A program made the position numbers and the translations under genes. Below the pieces are notes generated by a model, which searched no databases, was not told the DNA's origin, and saw only the letters and a program-made list of their open reading frames with translations. Shown here piece by piece: positions 33,150-46,095 of a DNA stretch of 64,000 bases (positions are counted from its first letter, which is position 1; each line of letters starts with the position of its first letter). The DNA is from Symsagittifera roscoffensis. Taxonomy: Eukaryota > Xenacoelomorpha > Acoela > Convolutidae. Where the stretch lies: positions 40,927,831 through 40,991,830 of the forward strand of contig NC_087070.1 of NCBI RefSeq assembly GCF_963678635.1. The letters run 5' to 3'.

Positions 33150-33359
33150 CCGCCTCTCAACAACAGACGGATGGATTTGATCATGCGTGCTTTCTCCAAG
33201 TTGGACTACGACAAGAGTGGACTGGTGACGAAGGAGGACCTGGAGGGTGTGTATGATGTGAGCAAACATCCCAAGTACATGAGTGGGGAGTGGGGCGCCG
33301 ACCGCATCTTCGAGGAGTTCCTCAAGACATTCGAGTCCGAGGAGTCCACCGACGGCACA
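33150..33359 (+). CDS. CAPSL: Calcyphosin-like protein, exon 3 (EF-hand 3)
   Basis: Acceptor ATGTTTTAG, donor GTAAGA, phase 0 at both ends, 70 codons. It begins PPLNNRRMDLIM, the family's PPM...IM helix. EF-hand 3 is LDYDKSGLVTKEDL, with Asp rather than Glu at position 12. Then come the family signature HPKYMSGEW and the start of the degenerate fourth EF-hand. Confidence 0.92.
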
Positions 33360-34753
<1,394 letters not shown>

Positions 34754-35137
34754 TATACCACACAAACTTCTACTTTTTTAAATTATTATTATTTTTTAAT
34801 TTAAAAAAACAAATTTCTCATGAAAAAAAAAATCTAATTAAAAAAAAAATTTCTTATATATAAAAAAACAAATTTCCAATTTAAAAAAACTCTTCAAGTA
34901 CTCCCAATCACCACTTACAAATGTTTGCTTCTTAGTCTGTATATTGTGCATTGTAAGGTAACAATGGTGTAAATAATCCGCCATGCTTGCTTTGCCCCTT
35001 CCGACCCACCTTCGCACAAAACGCCAAAATTTTCCAAAATAATCCATTCGTTTTTTAGTTTTACTTCAAATCTATAAGATGGAAAACTCTGTTCTATTTG
35101 CGCACCATTGGGATTTTCATATTATGATTTGATTGTA
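34754..35137. other. 3' flank of the calcyphosin-like gene
   Basis: Low-complexity A/T runs; no consensus AATAAA seen directly after the stop. No gene. Confidence 0.5.
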
Positions 35138-35821
35138 TGTAATATAATCATTTAATGGCCAATTCTAACTTTTTTCTGTGGCCTTGTTTTCATCAACATC
35201 ACGATGTGACTGGAATTAACTATGGCTTAGAGTGAGTAATTTAAGAAACTTATAGCAAATTAATATGAGTAAACAGTTTGCCTCATTCCAAAATGGAAAT
35301 AATTTGAGAGCGGGATATTTTGCCACAGAAATAATTCGCGTCAAGCTTTTAGCATCATATATAAAATCATCAAAGCGTGCATAATTTACTTCAGAGAATT
35401 GCTATATTTGTAATGAATGCGCAAACCCTCAGAATTTTACTAGGTTGCAGGTGAGATAAAACTTCAAATCAGGGAGTCTTTTTTTCATTGGGGTATAAAA
35501 AACAACGTAAGAAGTATAATTATAACAGGTACGCCATAACATAAATTTTTACCAAATCAAGGATGCTGACAAATCTTTTTATTGGAGTTACACAGTTTAA
35601 AATTTCATTCAGTTGCACTGCTTCATTTATGAGCGCTTTTTTCTGTTTATCTATAATATTCATCACTATTATTATAGCTTGATCTATAATGCTCTATAAT
35701 GCTCAGTGCAAATCTATAATGCCTGATCTATAATGCTCAGTGCAAAATATTAAGGCGCGGCAAATTAACCTCGCACAAATCAAATTGAACTGAATCAAAC
35801 TAATTGGTTTCAGTAAATCCC

Positions 35822-36452
35822 GGTGTCAGGACTATTTGCCCCAAGTCAATTGGCCCTATACCAACTTGTCCTATACTAACTTGCCCTGCATGGCAACTTG
35901 TCCTATGCCAACTTGCCCCACAAGACATTTTGTCATATGCCGTTTTGTCCCATACTTAACACTTTTACTTGATTCTTTGATGTTCAAAATGAGGACCAGC
36001 AAGTGCTAATGTAGACAGGACTAGTTTTGAGATAACAAAAGACTCTAATCGAAAGATCTTGAAGCTGAGCCTAAAAACCATAATTTTTGGTATTTACGCA
36101 CCAAAATTTGACAAAAATCCACAATTAGCGCCACTGAAACAAAATGAAACACGCCTATTCTTTCATTTTGCTTCATTGTTTAGCATTTTATTCCTAAATC
36201 CAACATAAATCAAATCCAACATAAATACTTTGAGTCAAATTACGTGGGGAAGATCTCAAAGAAATAAACGAACGCTCATTATTGACGGACACGATTTCAC
36301 AAAAAAGCAAACGACAAAAACTACTGAGCACTGGAGATGCGCAAGATACAGTTCACACAAATGCCGCATGCTCGCCGTCACAGCAGGAGATGAACTTGTA
36401 TCAACAAACAATGAGCACAGCCACGATGTTAGACCTGGGAAAATTGTTAGAA
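35822..36452 (+). mobile_element. Left end of a MULE, right side deleted
   Basis: The left terminal repeat GGTGTCAGGACTATTTGCCC, preceded by GTAAATCCC (35813-35821), corresponds exactly to 38282 onward. The sequence stops just after the FLYWCH region, at the deletion point (GGGAAAATTGTTAGAACTGT). Confidence 0.8.
36230..36452 (+). pseudogene. FLYWCH fragment of a MULE transposase (deleted copy)
   Basis: Encodes SQRNKRTLIIDGHDF...TEHWRCARYSSHKCRMLAVTA...NNEHSHDVRP, the FLYWCH zinc-finger pattern (W-x-C...C...H-x-H) found at the N terminus of MULE transposases. The rest of the transposase is removed by the deletion at about 36450. Confidence 0.75.
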
Positions 36453-36529
36453 CTGTACGATAAAAATCTTAGGGCAAAACTGGTGCAGCTTTTTTTCGGA
36501 TCTCAACAATTACAACTTACTTAGTTGAA

Positions 36530-36971
36530 AAAAATCTTCCGAAAGAAAAAAATAGATGCCCTTTAAATTTAAATTCTTTGAACTTCTAGAACGATTTACG
36601 ATTGACGCTTTTTTGATAACATTAACACAACTTGAGAAAACAGGATCAACATGTTAAGTTTTTATTCCGCTGGAAATCTAAAAATTAAATTCCACTTTCG
36701 AAACTAGAAATCGTTCACGTTTTTTCGCGCCATTGTTATGTTCGTATTTGGAGAGTGCTATTTACGTCACTTTCAGCAGAAGAATTTCAATTGAACTCAA
36801 AAAGGGCATATATACATAAGTGCATTCATAAATGCATTAATATGTATGAATGCACATCTGTAGTTATTAGACTTTTATGTGCATTTTAGGACTTTTCCTC
36901 AAGACCTATATAAGATTCAGCAAAAAATCATCAAGATCTATATAAGAGTCTTCACTACGTTCATTACTCTT
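36530..36971 (+). repeat. Dispersed TATA-bearing repeat (family R2), copy 1
   Basis: Contains TTCTAGAACGATTTACGATT, TTTACGTCACTTTCAGCAG (CRE-like TGACGTAA on the other strand) and CAAGACCTATATAAGATTC near its 3' end. Other copies are at 41752, 49318 and 52285, all in the same orientation. It may be a solo LTR or other promoter-bearing repeat; the boundaries are approximate. Confidence 0.65.
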
Positions 36972-37151
36972 AATTAAGGCATGCTAAAATTCTCCGATCT
37001 ATTGAATTCTATTGAGTATTGTAGTAAAAAATTTCAGATCGGTGACAGCCAATTTAAATTAAGTCACTGCTGACTTTGCTCAATCACAAATTTTTTTAAA
37101 AAAAAATTGTTGATAATTCATCAATGTATGATTCTCATTGACTGAATTTAG

Positions 37152-37309
37152 AGGGCGGTAACGAGGGAGAGATCTGGCGCAGTAAACTGTGGAGCCAATC
37201 AGCCGAGGAAGCCCCTTCAGACCAGAAAGCACCCCCCTATGCTTGGGGCAAGGGTGCATGTAGAGCCGGCGGTATCCCCTCTGTCAACGAAGTCTACCCC
37301 GATCCTTAA
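37152..37309 (+). pseudogene. Duplicated C-terminal exon, truncated by a stop
   Basis: Acceptor GAATTTAG, then an open frame encoding EIWRSKLWSQSAEEA...APPYAWGKGACRAGGIPS and NEVYPDP before TAA. Much richer in GC than the flanks. In the copy at 42397-42584 the same position reads AAA, and the frame continues ten more residues (KKNRPKSRKH). A single A-to-T change thus truncates this copy. I do not recognise the protein. Confidence 0.6.
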
Positions 37310-38281
37310 AAAAATCGGCCCAAGTCACGCAAACACTGATCATACCAGAAAGACTGTCAATTTCGACTTGCGTTAAACTATATATTTTAAGGAGCCAAAA
37401 CCTAGTTCAATTGATCCAATCACATAATTAGCATAAAATGCATCAAGTTTCCGCAAATAGTTAAAACAGGATTAAAACTAATCGGACGTCAGTTTGGCTC
37501 CTTTTTTTGTACTCTTGAGCTTCACAAGTCTGTGTAGGAAATTAAATTGAAAAAATTGAATTTAACTTTTTTAATGATTTGAATTACATCTTCATCATGT
37601 AATATAATCATTTAAGTGCCAATTCTAACTTTTTTCTGTGGCCTTGTTTTCATCAACATCACGATGTGACTGGAATTAACTATGGCTTAGAGTGAGTAAT
37701 TTAAGAAACTTATAGCAAATTAATATGAGTAAACAGTTTGCCTCATTCCAAAATGGAAATAATTTGAGAGCGGGATATTTTGCCACAGAAATAATTCGCG
37801 TCAAGCTTTTAGCATCATATATAAAATCATCAAAGCGTGCATAATTTACTTCAGAGAATTGCTATATTTGTAATGAATGCGCAAACCCTCAGAATTTTAC
37901 TAGGTTGCAGGTGAGATAAAATTTCAAATCAGGGAGTCTTTTTTTCATTGGGGTATAAAAAACAACGTAAGAAGTATAATTATAACAGGTGCGCCATAAC
38001 ATAAATTTTTACCACATCAAGGATGCTGACAAATCTTTTTATTGGAGTTACACAGTTTAAAATTTCATTCAGTTGCACTGCTTCATTTACGAGCGCTTTT
38101 TTCTGTTTATCTATAATATTCATCACTATTATTATAGCTTGATCTATAATGCTCTATAATGCTCAGTGCAAATCTATAATGCTTGATCTATAATGCTCAG
38201 TGCAAAATATTAAGGCGCGGCAAATTAACCTCGCACAAATCAAATTGAACTGAATCAAACTAATTGGTTTCAGTAAATCCC

Positions 38282-40599
38282 GGTGTCAGGACTATTTGCC
38301 CCAAGTCAATTGGCCCTATACCAACTTGTCCTATACTAACTTGCCCTGCATGGCAACTTGTCCTATGCCAACTTGCCCCACAAGACATTTTGTCATATGC
38401 CGTTTTGTCCCATACTTAAACTTTTACTTGATTCTTTGATGTTCAAATTGAGGACCAGCAAGTGCTAATGTAGACAGGACTAGTTTTTTGATAACAAAAG
38501 ACTCTAATCGAAAGATCTTGAAGCTGAGCCTAAAAACCATAATTTTTGGTAATTACGCACCAAAATTTGACAAAAATCCATAATTAGCGCCACTGAAACA
38601 AAATGAAACACGCCTATTCTTTCATTTTGCTTCATTGTTTAGCATTTTGTTCCTAAATCCAACATAAATCAAATCCAACATAAATACTTTGAGTCAAATT
38701 ACGTGGGGAAGATCTCAAAGAAATAAACGAACGCTCATTATTGACGGACACGATTTCACAAAAAAGCAAACGACAAAAACTACTGAGCACTGGAGATGCG
38801 CAAGATACAGTTCACACAAATGCCGCATGCTCGCCGTCACAGCAGGAGATGAACTCGTATCAACAAAAAATGAGCACATCCACGATGTTAGACCTGGGAA
38901 AACTGAGGCAAATAGATCATGGATCAGATGAAAAGAGAGGCGAGGCAGCAAATTGTACCTGTCAATAGTGTATAATTGCCACGTGTTTCCAGGAAGTTAC
39001 AGGTGAGAAAGCAGTTCAATTATCCTTGCCCAGTCGTGCAATTTTAGTTTTCGGTGATCGAGATAATGTTCATGCCTCCGAGTTCACAATCTTCTTTGGC
39101 TTTGCGACGGTATATTTAAAATTTGCCCAATACGATTTTACCAGCTTTATACCATACACATTCAAATTGGTGGATTTTACCGACCATGCATTTGTGCTCT
39201 ATTGCCAAAAAAACCGAACAGACAAATTCAAAATTCTTGAAAGCCTTCGCCTCTGTCTCTCATAACGCGCAACCATCGAGGATTCCTCTAGATTTTGAAC
39301 GAGCTGCCGTAAACATTTTACAGGTGCGTTTCCAGAGTCTTCACTCGAAGGCTGTTACTTTTACCTCTGCCAGGCCTTCTTACGCAAAGTTAACGAGCTG
39401 GGTTTGAAGAAAGCCTATGAAAACAACTGTAACTGCGAGCTGAGCTTGGCTCTGCGTTTAATACCCGCTCTCAGTTTTGTTCCAACTGGTTTAGTGGAAC
39501 AATCGTTTGAGAGCGTCATTGAGGAGAATAAGCAAGTGGTGGACCGATTAGATCTTGAGCAAAGCCTGTCAGATACAATTGACGAACTTGCCTCATACTT
39601 TCAGAGAAGTTATATTAAAGGCGAAACAATGAGAAACAGCAGGCAACCGTTATTCCCGATGAGTCTCTGGAACCATTCCCAAGAAGCAGCGGAAGGCTTG
39701 ATAAGAACGACAAACGCCGTTGAAAGTTGGCATCTCGGAGGGACAGCACTATTTCAAGAGAGCCAACCAAGCATCTACACCTTCCTGAATAAGATTCAAA
39801 TGGACTCAACTAATCAGAAATTCAACATTTTGAAGGCTATGGGGGAACGCAGAATCAAGGGTGGAAGAAATATCGGGATATTCATGCAAAACTCCAAAAC
39901 ATTTCTAGTAATTTCAACAAAGACCATGTTGTTGACTATTTATATGCACTAGCTCATTTAACTCTTTCGTAACTTTTAAATTGTCGGCATAACTTCCACT
40001 TAATGGTCGGCATTTTGTTTCATTTTTATTTGATTTTAAAAAAATCACCACTTATTTTAACTTATAGCCATCGTACAGGGTCCAAATTTTGAGAGGTGAT
40101 AAAGGCTAATACTGCAATAATTTTGCTCTTACCCTCAACTCCCTCCCCTCCCCCCCTATTCTGGGTTACTCAGTATATAGGGTTTTTGGAGGCGAGGCAG
40201 TACCTGCGGTTTTCAATTTCATCGATTGACTGAAATTTTTTGACTTCAAGTTTTGAACTCTTGACTTTTTTGATTAAGAGTGTTGTGCACTATTAACTAT
40301 GCAATAGGTGCTTACAATATCAGCAATCAATCTTTTGAAATGTTTTACTCGACATTAAAACTGCATTTGTCGCTTTCATTTGGTTCATGCATGCTTTGAA
40401 CTCATTTTGATTCAGCACATGTTTTAATGATTCCGCATTTTGTTTCAAGCTTAATTGTTCAACAAAAATATCTTTCATCTTTATGTCGACATTATGTTCC
40501 ACGAGGATATCAAACAATCTGGGGCAAGTTTCTTTTTTTTTATTGTCTGGGACAAGATGGCATTGGACAAGTTGACTTGGGGCAAATTGACATATAACC
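38282..40599 (+). mobile_element. MULE-type DNA transposon with 9-bp target duplication
   Basis: Flanked by perfect GTAAATCCC (38273-38281 and 40600-40608). The left end GGTGTCAGGACTATTTGCCC and the right end, read inward, GGTTATATGTCAATTTGCCC both continue CAAGTCAA. The subterminal zones carry degenerate ACTTGTCC/CTTGCCCC repeats. 2318 bp, with a broken transposase gene on the + strand. A 9-bp duplication with a FLYWCH-MULE transposase fits the Mutator-like superfamily. Confidence 0.88.
38689..39952 (+). pseudogene. FLYWCH-MULE transposase, frameshifted
   Basis: Pieces in order: FLYWCH finger (38689-38900 region), LSLPSRAI near 39030, and CDGIFKICP-RFYQLYTIH...CICALLPKK near 39103-39240 with the first catalytic Asp. 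Then LDFERAAVN near 39295 with the second Asp, EGCYFYLCQAFLRKV near 39345-39400, and a 3' part to 39952 with LIRTTNAVESWH. Reading frame changes at least four times between these blocks, so no functional enzyme is made. MULE transposases cut and paste DNA through an RNase H-like DDE domain. Confidence 0.85.
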
Positions 40600-40608
40600 G
40601 TAAATCCC

Positions 40609-41751
40609 TGCCAGATGAAAACTTTATCAATTAGTAGATGACACTGCATGGGGTACAAACAGTAGTCGAAATTTTATTTTACAAAAAATCATCAAGATAT
40701 TCAAAATATTCAGTCTTTTTCTTCTTCAATGAAATTCTGTGTGCAATTATCTGGCTGATTTAAGTCACATATTGCATTTCAAATAAAGATTGGCATAATT
40801 TAAAAACAAATTTGTACTTTGTTTCATATCTGCTACAGTCACAGGACAAAGACAATTCAACTTTTTGATTTCATCGGGCAAATAAACGAATTTTTTGTTC
40901 AAATTTTTGTCATTTTCTCTGCAACTATTTAAGATTAGGGGTTTGAAATTTGACACATGCTAAATGAAACCATTTGGCAGGAGCTAGCCGAATCAAAAAT
41001 TGAGAAATTTCCTTCAGAAGAAATTAATTCTGTTTTTCCAAAAGCCTGTATAACATAAATAGTTATAGAAGTGTTCTTGCTATGGAAACAAATTCGCAAA
41101 AAAACCAAAAAATTTAAATTTATGAGCTCAAATTAGTTTTTTGGGAAGCTGATGAGCTTGACTTTCCCTTTATGCCGCGGGAAAAAAACTTTTCCCGGCT
41201 TCAAAAAACGGCTAAAAACAAATGAGTCTTTTTGTGCTTATCATCGAGATAAGCCAACAGAAGAAATTGGGCATTACTGTTCAGGATCTATACACAAAAT
41301 CTGTCTGCAATGTTGTCTCCAAATGTTCACCAATTATCTGGTGTGAGCGCAGTAGACCTTTTAATGTCTGGATCGATAAAACGAATACGACCGTCTTTTG
41401 ACACGGCACCAAGTCATTTTTTCAATTCTTTTGTCTGGCGTTCTCCGCGTCTTACAGTAACTAGTTATGATTCACCGGATATTCTAAGACTTCAAAACAA
41501 TACTTCTCAAATTTAAATCCAGCTAGCTCCTTCAAATAGCTTTATCTGGCAGCTATCAAAATTTTACCCATATATCCGAAATAGTTGCAGAGAAAACGAC
41601 AAAAAAGTTAAGAAAAAATTCGTTCATCGGTCGTTGAAATCAAAAAAAATGTAACATCTATGTTCCGTGACTGTACGATAAAAATCTTAGGGCAAAACTG
41701 GTGCAGCTTTTTTTCGGATCTCAACAATTACAACTTACTTAGTTGAAAAAA
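40609..41751. other. Gene-free part of the duplication
   Basis: Right flank of the MULE, including about 1.06 kb absent from the distal copy. Small open frames (40765-40956, 41152-41346) lack motifs and are not called. Confidence 0.5.
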
Positions 41752-42192
41752 ATCTTCCGAAAGAAAAAAATAGATGCACTTTAAATTTAAATTCTTTGAA
41801 CTCCTAGAACGATTTACGATTGACGCTTTTTTGATAACATTAACACAACTTGAGAAAACAGGATCAACAGGTTAAGTTTTTATTCCGCTGGAAATCTAAA
41901 AATTAAATTCCACTTTCGAAACTAGAAATCGTTCACGTTTTTTCGCGCCATTGTTATGTTCGTATTTGGAGAGTGCTATTTACGTCACTTTCAGCAGAAG
42001 AATTTCAATTGAACTCAAAAAGGGCATATATACATAAGTGCATTCATAAATGCATTAATATGTATGAATGCACATCTGTAGTTATTAGACTTTTATGCGC
42101 ATTTTAGGACTTTTCCTCAAGACCTATATAAGATTCAGCAAAAAATCATCAAGATCTATATAAGAGTCTTCACTACGTTCATTACTCTTAAT
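41752..42192 (+). repeat. Family R2, copy 2
   Basis: Near-identical to 36530-36971, as expected from the segmental duplication; includes CAAGACCTATATAAGATTC and a second ATCTATATAAGAGTC box. Confidence 0.65.
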
Positions 42193-42396
42193 TAAGGCAT
42201 GCTAAAATTCTCCGATTTACCAGATCGTTACGCTTCATAAAATCTTATTGAATTCTATTGAGTATTGTAGTAAAAAATTTCCGATCGGTGACAGCCAATT
42301 TAAATTAAGTCACTGCTGACTTTGCTCATTCACAAATTTTTTTAAAAAAAATTGTTGATAATTCATCAATGTATGATTCTCATTGACTGAATTTAG

Positions 42397-42584
42397 AGGG
42401 CGGTAACGAGGGAGAGATCTGGCGCAGTAAACTGTGGAGCCAATCAGCCGAGGAAGCCCCTTCAGACCAGAAAGCACCCCCCTATGCTTGGGGCAAGGGT
42501 GCATGTAGAGCCGGCGGTATCCCCTCTGTCAACGAAGTCTACCCCGATCCTAAAAAAAATCGGCCCAAGTCACGCAAACACTGA
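42397..42584 (+). CDS. Unidentified C-terminal exon, intact copy
   Basis: Acceptor GACTGAATTTAG. The frame encodes about 62 residues: GGNEGEIWRSKLWSQSAEE, then APPYAWGKGACRAGGIPS, NEVYPDP and a basic end KKNRPKSRKH before TGA (42582-42584). Its codon use and GC content are like the real exons nearby, and the frame is kept in both duplicates apart from one stop change. Upstream exons are not found. The gene would run tail-to-tail with DRG1. I do not recognise the family. Confidence 0.55.
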
Positions 42585-42805
42585 TCATACCAGAAAGACT
42601 GTCAATTTCGACTTGCGTTAAACTATATATTTTAAGGAGCCAAAACCTAGTTCAATTGATCCAATCACATAATTAGCATAAAATGCATCAAGTTTCCGCA
42701 AATAGTTAAAACAGGATTAAAACTAATCGGACGTCAGTTTGGCTCCTTTTTTTGTACTCTTGAGCTTCACAAGTCTGTGTAGGAAATTAAATTGAAAAAA
42801 TTGAA

Positions 42806-43510
42806 TTAAACTTTTTTAATGATTTGAATTACATCTTCATCATTTAGCGGATGGTCTTTTCCGCAGTTTTGAGGTGCGTGTTTAGCGGATGTTCCCCACA
42901 CAAGTGCATATTTAAACTCCTTTATTATGGTCTTGTGAATCTTGTTGCAGAAATCTTCAATGGTACAGTTTTCACTTGGCAGCACCACTGGGGCGCTGTA
43001 ATCAGGAAGTTGTCCTTTTGGCTTCGTGTAGATCCTAATCAGGTCAAGATAATCCCAAATCTTCTCCAGAAGGTCGTCAAAGTTCCACTTGTTGTGAGCA
43101 GATATAGGCACACAGTGTGGTATTTTATAGATGATGTCCAACTCTTGAATTGAAATCTGGTCGATTTTATTGAGGACGTATATACACGGAATGTAAATTC
43201 TGTTCGCCTCAATGACGTCTATGAAGTCATCTTCTGTGGCGTCGCATTTAAATGTGACGTCAGCATTGTGGATCTTGTACTCGGATAGAATAGCTTTGAC
43301 TGTATCTTGGTCTAAATGTGTGAGTGTAACTGTGGCGTTGAAATTGATACCGCCCTTTTCTTTTCGTTTGAAGTAGATACTCGGAGGTTTCTTGTTCAGA
43401 CGTATCCCGAATCCCTCTAATTCGTGTTCTATGATTTGTTTGTGGCCCAATGGCTTCAGAACATCCAAAACGATCAGGATGAGATTGCATGTACGCGCAA
43501 CTGCGATGAC
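42806..43510 (-). CDS. DRG1: DRG1 GTPase, exon 3 (C-terminal two thirds)
   Basis: Acceptor TTTTTAG, then VIAVARTCN, the [17 protein letters not shown] helix, an effector/S5D2L-like insertion, the G4 motif NKID in [10 protein letters not shown] and the G5-like CVPISAH. The TGS domain begins at [19 protein letters not shown] and ends [12 protein letters not shown] at 42806-42808. The last codons lie inside the segmental duplication, whose other copy carries a non-coding duplicate of them at about 37563-37598. Confidence 0.95.
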   Translation of the reverse strand, partial: VIAVARTCNLILIVLDVLKPLGHKQIIEHELEGFGIRLNKKPPSIYFKRKEKGGINFNATVTLTHLDQDTVKAILSEYKIHNADVTFKCDATEDDFIDVIEANRIYIPCIYVLNKIDQISIQELDIIYKIPHCVPISAHNKWNFDDLLEKIWDYLDLIRIYTKPKGQLPDYSAPVVLPSENCTIEDFCNKIHKTIIKEFKYALVWGTSAKHAPQNCGKDHPLNDEDVIQIIKKV

Positions 43511-44161
43511 CTAAAAACATTACAACACTTGACCAAAATTCACCCTCGAGCTAACCGCTTCGCAGCATTGACTAACACAACAAAAATCGACCCAAAAATA
43601 CCAAACTATAGTTTTTTTAACCTATAATCACTTTCACAGAACCCAATTTTTTGCTTACAAAAACCATGAAACGTAATACGATTTCAAGCATTACTGTACA
43701 GTTTAATTACATTATTTGCTATGAACATAACCAACATATAGCTGCAAAAGCGGTAATAAACTCAAGGAGATTCAAAAATTTCACTCAAGGAGGCTTTTGA
43801 AATTATTTCACAGAAAAAAACACCACTTTAAAGCTCAAGCAACCTTTGTTTCTTTGTGCAGAAAAACACAAAATTTTGAGAAATGAGATTTCTAGCGTAA
43901 TTTTTGATGCTTGGTGAATGATGAAAATTAAATTCATTTTTGACAATAAGCCAAGAGATATTTTCACTTTTTGATAATTGAAAACGTAAATTGAGTTCCA
44001 CTCGGAAAGCGTGAAAAGAAATCAGAATTCCAGCCACGAAAAAACAAAAATAAACTGGAGATTACAAAAAAAAATTCTTTTGAAAAAAAAACGAACTAAA
44101 AAGTAAAATTCAGTTCGTTCATATCATTATAAATCAAGGCCAAAATGAACAAACAACATAC
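43511..44161. other. DRG1 intron 2
   Basis: AT-rich intron, no recognised features. Confidence 0.6.
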
Positions 44162-44361
44162 TTGCTTTCCTCTTCCCTTCCCGTCCTTGGCCCCTTCAAT
44201 GATTCCGGGCAAATCGAGCAGCTGTATTTTGGCGCCCTTGAACCGAATCACTCCGGGCACAGTGGTGAGAGTGGTGAACTCATAGGCCGCCACTTCCGAG
44301 TAGACGCCTGCCAGATTAGTCAGCAGAGTGGACTTGCCGACGGACGGGAAGCCGACGAAGC
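44162..44361 (-). CDS. DRG1: DRG1 GTPase, exon 2 (G1-G3)
   Basis: Acceptor CATGTTTAG; donor GTATGT after codon Gln. Encodes the P-loop GFPSVGKST, the switch I region [15 protein letters not shown] and the G3 motif DLPGIIEGA, ending KGRGKQ. All residues needed for GTP binding are present. DRG1 is a conserved cytoplasmic, ribosome-associated GTPase of the OBG/HflX-related group, normally partnered by a DFRP1/ZC3H15 protein. Confidence 0.95.
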
Positions 44362-45409
44362 CTAAACATGCAAAGTCAGTCCCATACAAATAGGAGCAAC
44401 TTGCAAACAAGGCTCCTAGGTGCTTTAATTTATTTCACTTCTCCATGCTGAGGTGGTGGTGGTTGTCGTGGGGGGGGGGGGGGGGGGGGGGGTGGTGGTG
44501 TACGGTTTTGACAGACGTGACATTAAATGGTGAATAATATTCACAGGTACGTGCGCAAGATGTAAGAGATATGAACTTCAAAGAAACAGCGAAAAAACGA
44601 AAAAACTGTAATCTACCTTGCACTTATATGATAATAAAATTTCACCTGTATTTTTATAACAATTCAGAAAGTTTTAGCAGTTTTTAAAATCTCACACAAG
44701 CATTCTGTTAAAAACATAGTGAAACTACAGATATATCAGGTCATTAGCTGAATAAAAACGAGCAAGATAGTTGGAAAAGAAAGAAAATTTATTTCTCCAA
44801 AATCAAACTAAATCTAACATAATTTGTATCAAAAATTGAATAGACAGTGGAGGGGAAAACTGTTAATGAACTCAAGAAACACAAAAATGCCTTTCGCACT
44901 ATTTTACGACATTCATTTTCGGCCGAACGACTTTAGAACTTCTTAAATCCGCTTTGTGAACCAATGCAAACTTATTTTGCGGGAGGGGTATGCGTTAAAA
45001 AAAGCGTATCTCCAGTGGTTGAAACAGATTGGTGAACACGAAATTTCCTTACACATAAAATAAATGAAAAAAGTGAAATGAATGCAACCAAAAAAATACA
45101 AGGGGGATCCTACAACGCTTTTGATTTCAAAATTTGAACAATAATTTTGATTTGAAGGTTTGTCCAAAACTACTGGGTTTCAGATGGTCGCAAGCAAAAC
45201 ATTAAATGGCCGACAACATACAACTGCACTTTCCGTATTTAAAAAAATTGAAACCTTTTCAATTGCAATATCAAATTCTAAAAACAAAATAATTTTGAAA
45301 TATCAGACTCTTTTTTCCTAGTGTCATTATTTAATTTTAAATAAAAAAATGTGAGCGATAACATAAGAATGAGAGGCCATATATAAATCCGCTGTTAGTA
45401 ACCTGACAT

Positions 45410-45990
45410 CAAATCAATGGGTTAACAATTTCAAAATTTGAAAAGTGATTTAAAATTTAACACTTTTGAAAATTTTCAAAACAGATAAAAACGTCATATC
45501 TAAGAAAACAACAAAAGTCGTTGAGCATTTACAATTAGAGTCCAGACAAACATCATGAGAGTACCTTGAGAGCACCTCGCCATAGTTTTGAGTACTTTAA
45601 AATTAGGAATTCATTTACATCTGAAGTTTTGAGAAAAATTTTGAAAAGCACAAAAAAACGGCATATCTCAGACTTTAGGATGATTTGAGAAATCAAACTT
45701 GGAGTTAAAATCTGCAATTTCTGAGAAACCTCAGAGAACATCCCCACTGTGGGTTTGGGAATTTCGAATTTTAAAACGTTTTTTTTTTAAATTGAAAAAA
45801 AAAACGTCATATCTCGGAAACCAAAAGCATTTGAGCAGTCCTCTTTGAAGGAAATTTCTACAACCCCTGAGAGTTCGTCGATAAAACTTGACTACAAGGT
45901 TGGCAATTTTCAAATTTATTGAAACTTTTCAAATCTAAATGTTCTGAAACTTTTCGAAAAAAAATCACAAGAATCTTGGTAACTTGTAAA
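45410..45990 (+). repeat. Degenerate units with CGTCATATCTCGGAAAC motif
   Basis: At least three imperfect units, each containing (G/A)TCATATCTC(G/A)GAAAC(C/T)AAAAG...TTGAGCA and a TTTGGGAATTTCGAATTTT-like block. The same units occur in a longer run at 52840-54000. Confidence 0.55.
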
Positions 45991-46017
45991 CTAAAAAAGA
46001 TTTGGGGATAGTAAAAT

Positions 46018-46095
46018 TCGGCTACGTCGGAGATTCGAACCTCCTGCGACCTAGAGATTAGAGTCTGACACACAAACCACTCAGCCACGGACGCT
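46018..46095 (-). tRNA. tRNA-like pseudogene or SINE head
   Basis: The minus strand reads GTGGCTGAGTGG (A-box) and GGTTCGAATCTCC (B-box-like), with a D-stem CTGA/TCAG and an anticodon-loop-like CTCTAAT. The acceptor and T stems are imperfect. It resembles tRNA-Ser/Leu but is unlikely to be functional. Confidence 0.4.

Larger units (their letters stand above)
35138..37598. repeat. Segmental duplication, distal copy (2.46 kb)
   Basis: Its left part (35138 to about 36450) matches 37598 to about 38910; its right part (about 36453-37598) matches about 41670-42843. It directly abuts copy 2. Relative to copy 2 it lacks about 2.76 kb, including most of the MULE transposase and the MULE right end. 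Its right edge includes a copy of the last dozen codons of DRG1. Confidence 0.9.
37598..42843. repeat. Segmental duplication, proximal copy (5.25 kb)
   Basis: Holds the undeleted arrangement: left part, complete though decayed MULE, unique segment 40609-41670, R2 repeat, C-terminal exon and the 3' end of DRG1 (42806-42843). Its outer boundary falls inside DRG1 coding sequence, so the duplication arose from the DRG1 3' flank. Confidence 0.88.

Noticed and set aside
37152-37310. GC-rich island first considered as a structured ncRNA (7SK, RNase MRP, snRNA or U3)
   Set aside because: None of the diagnostic boxes of those RNAs are present, and one frame is open with a splice acceptor and is preserved in the second copy; a coding exon explains it better.
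46018-46095. Functional tRNA gene on the minus strand
   Set aside because: A- and B-box are good, but acceptor and T stems mispair and the anticodon arm is irregular; kept only as tRNA-like.
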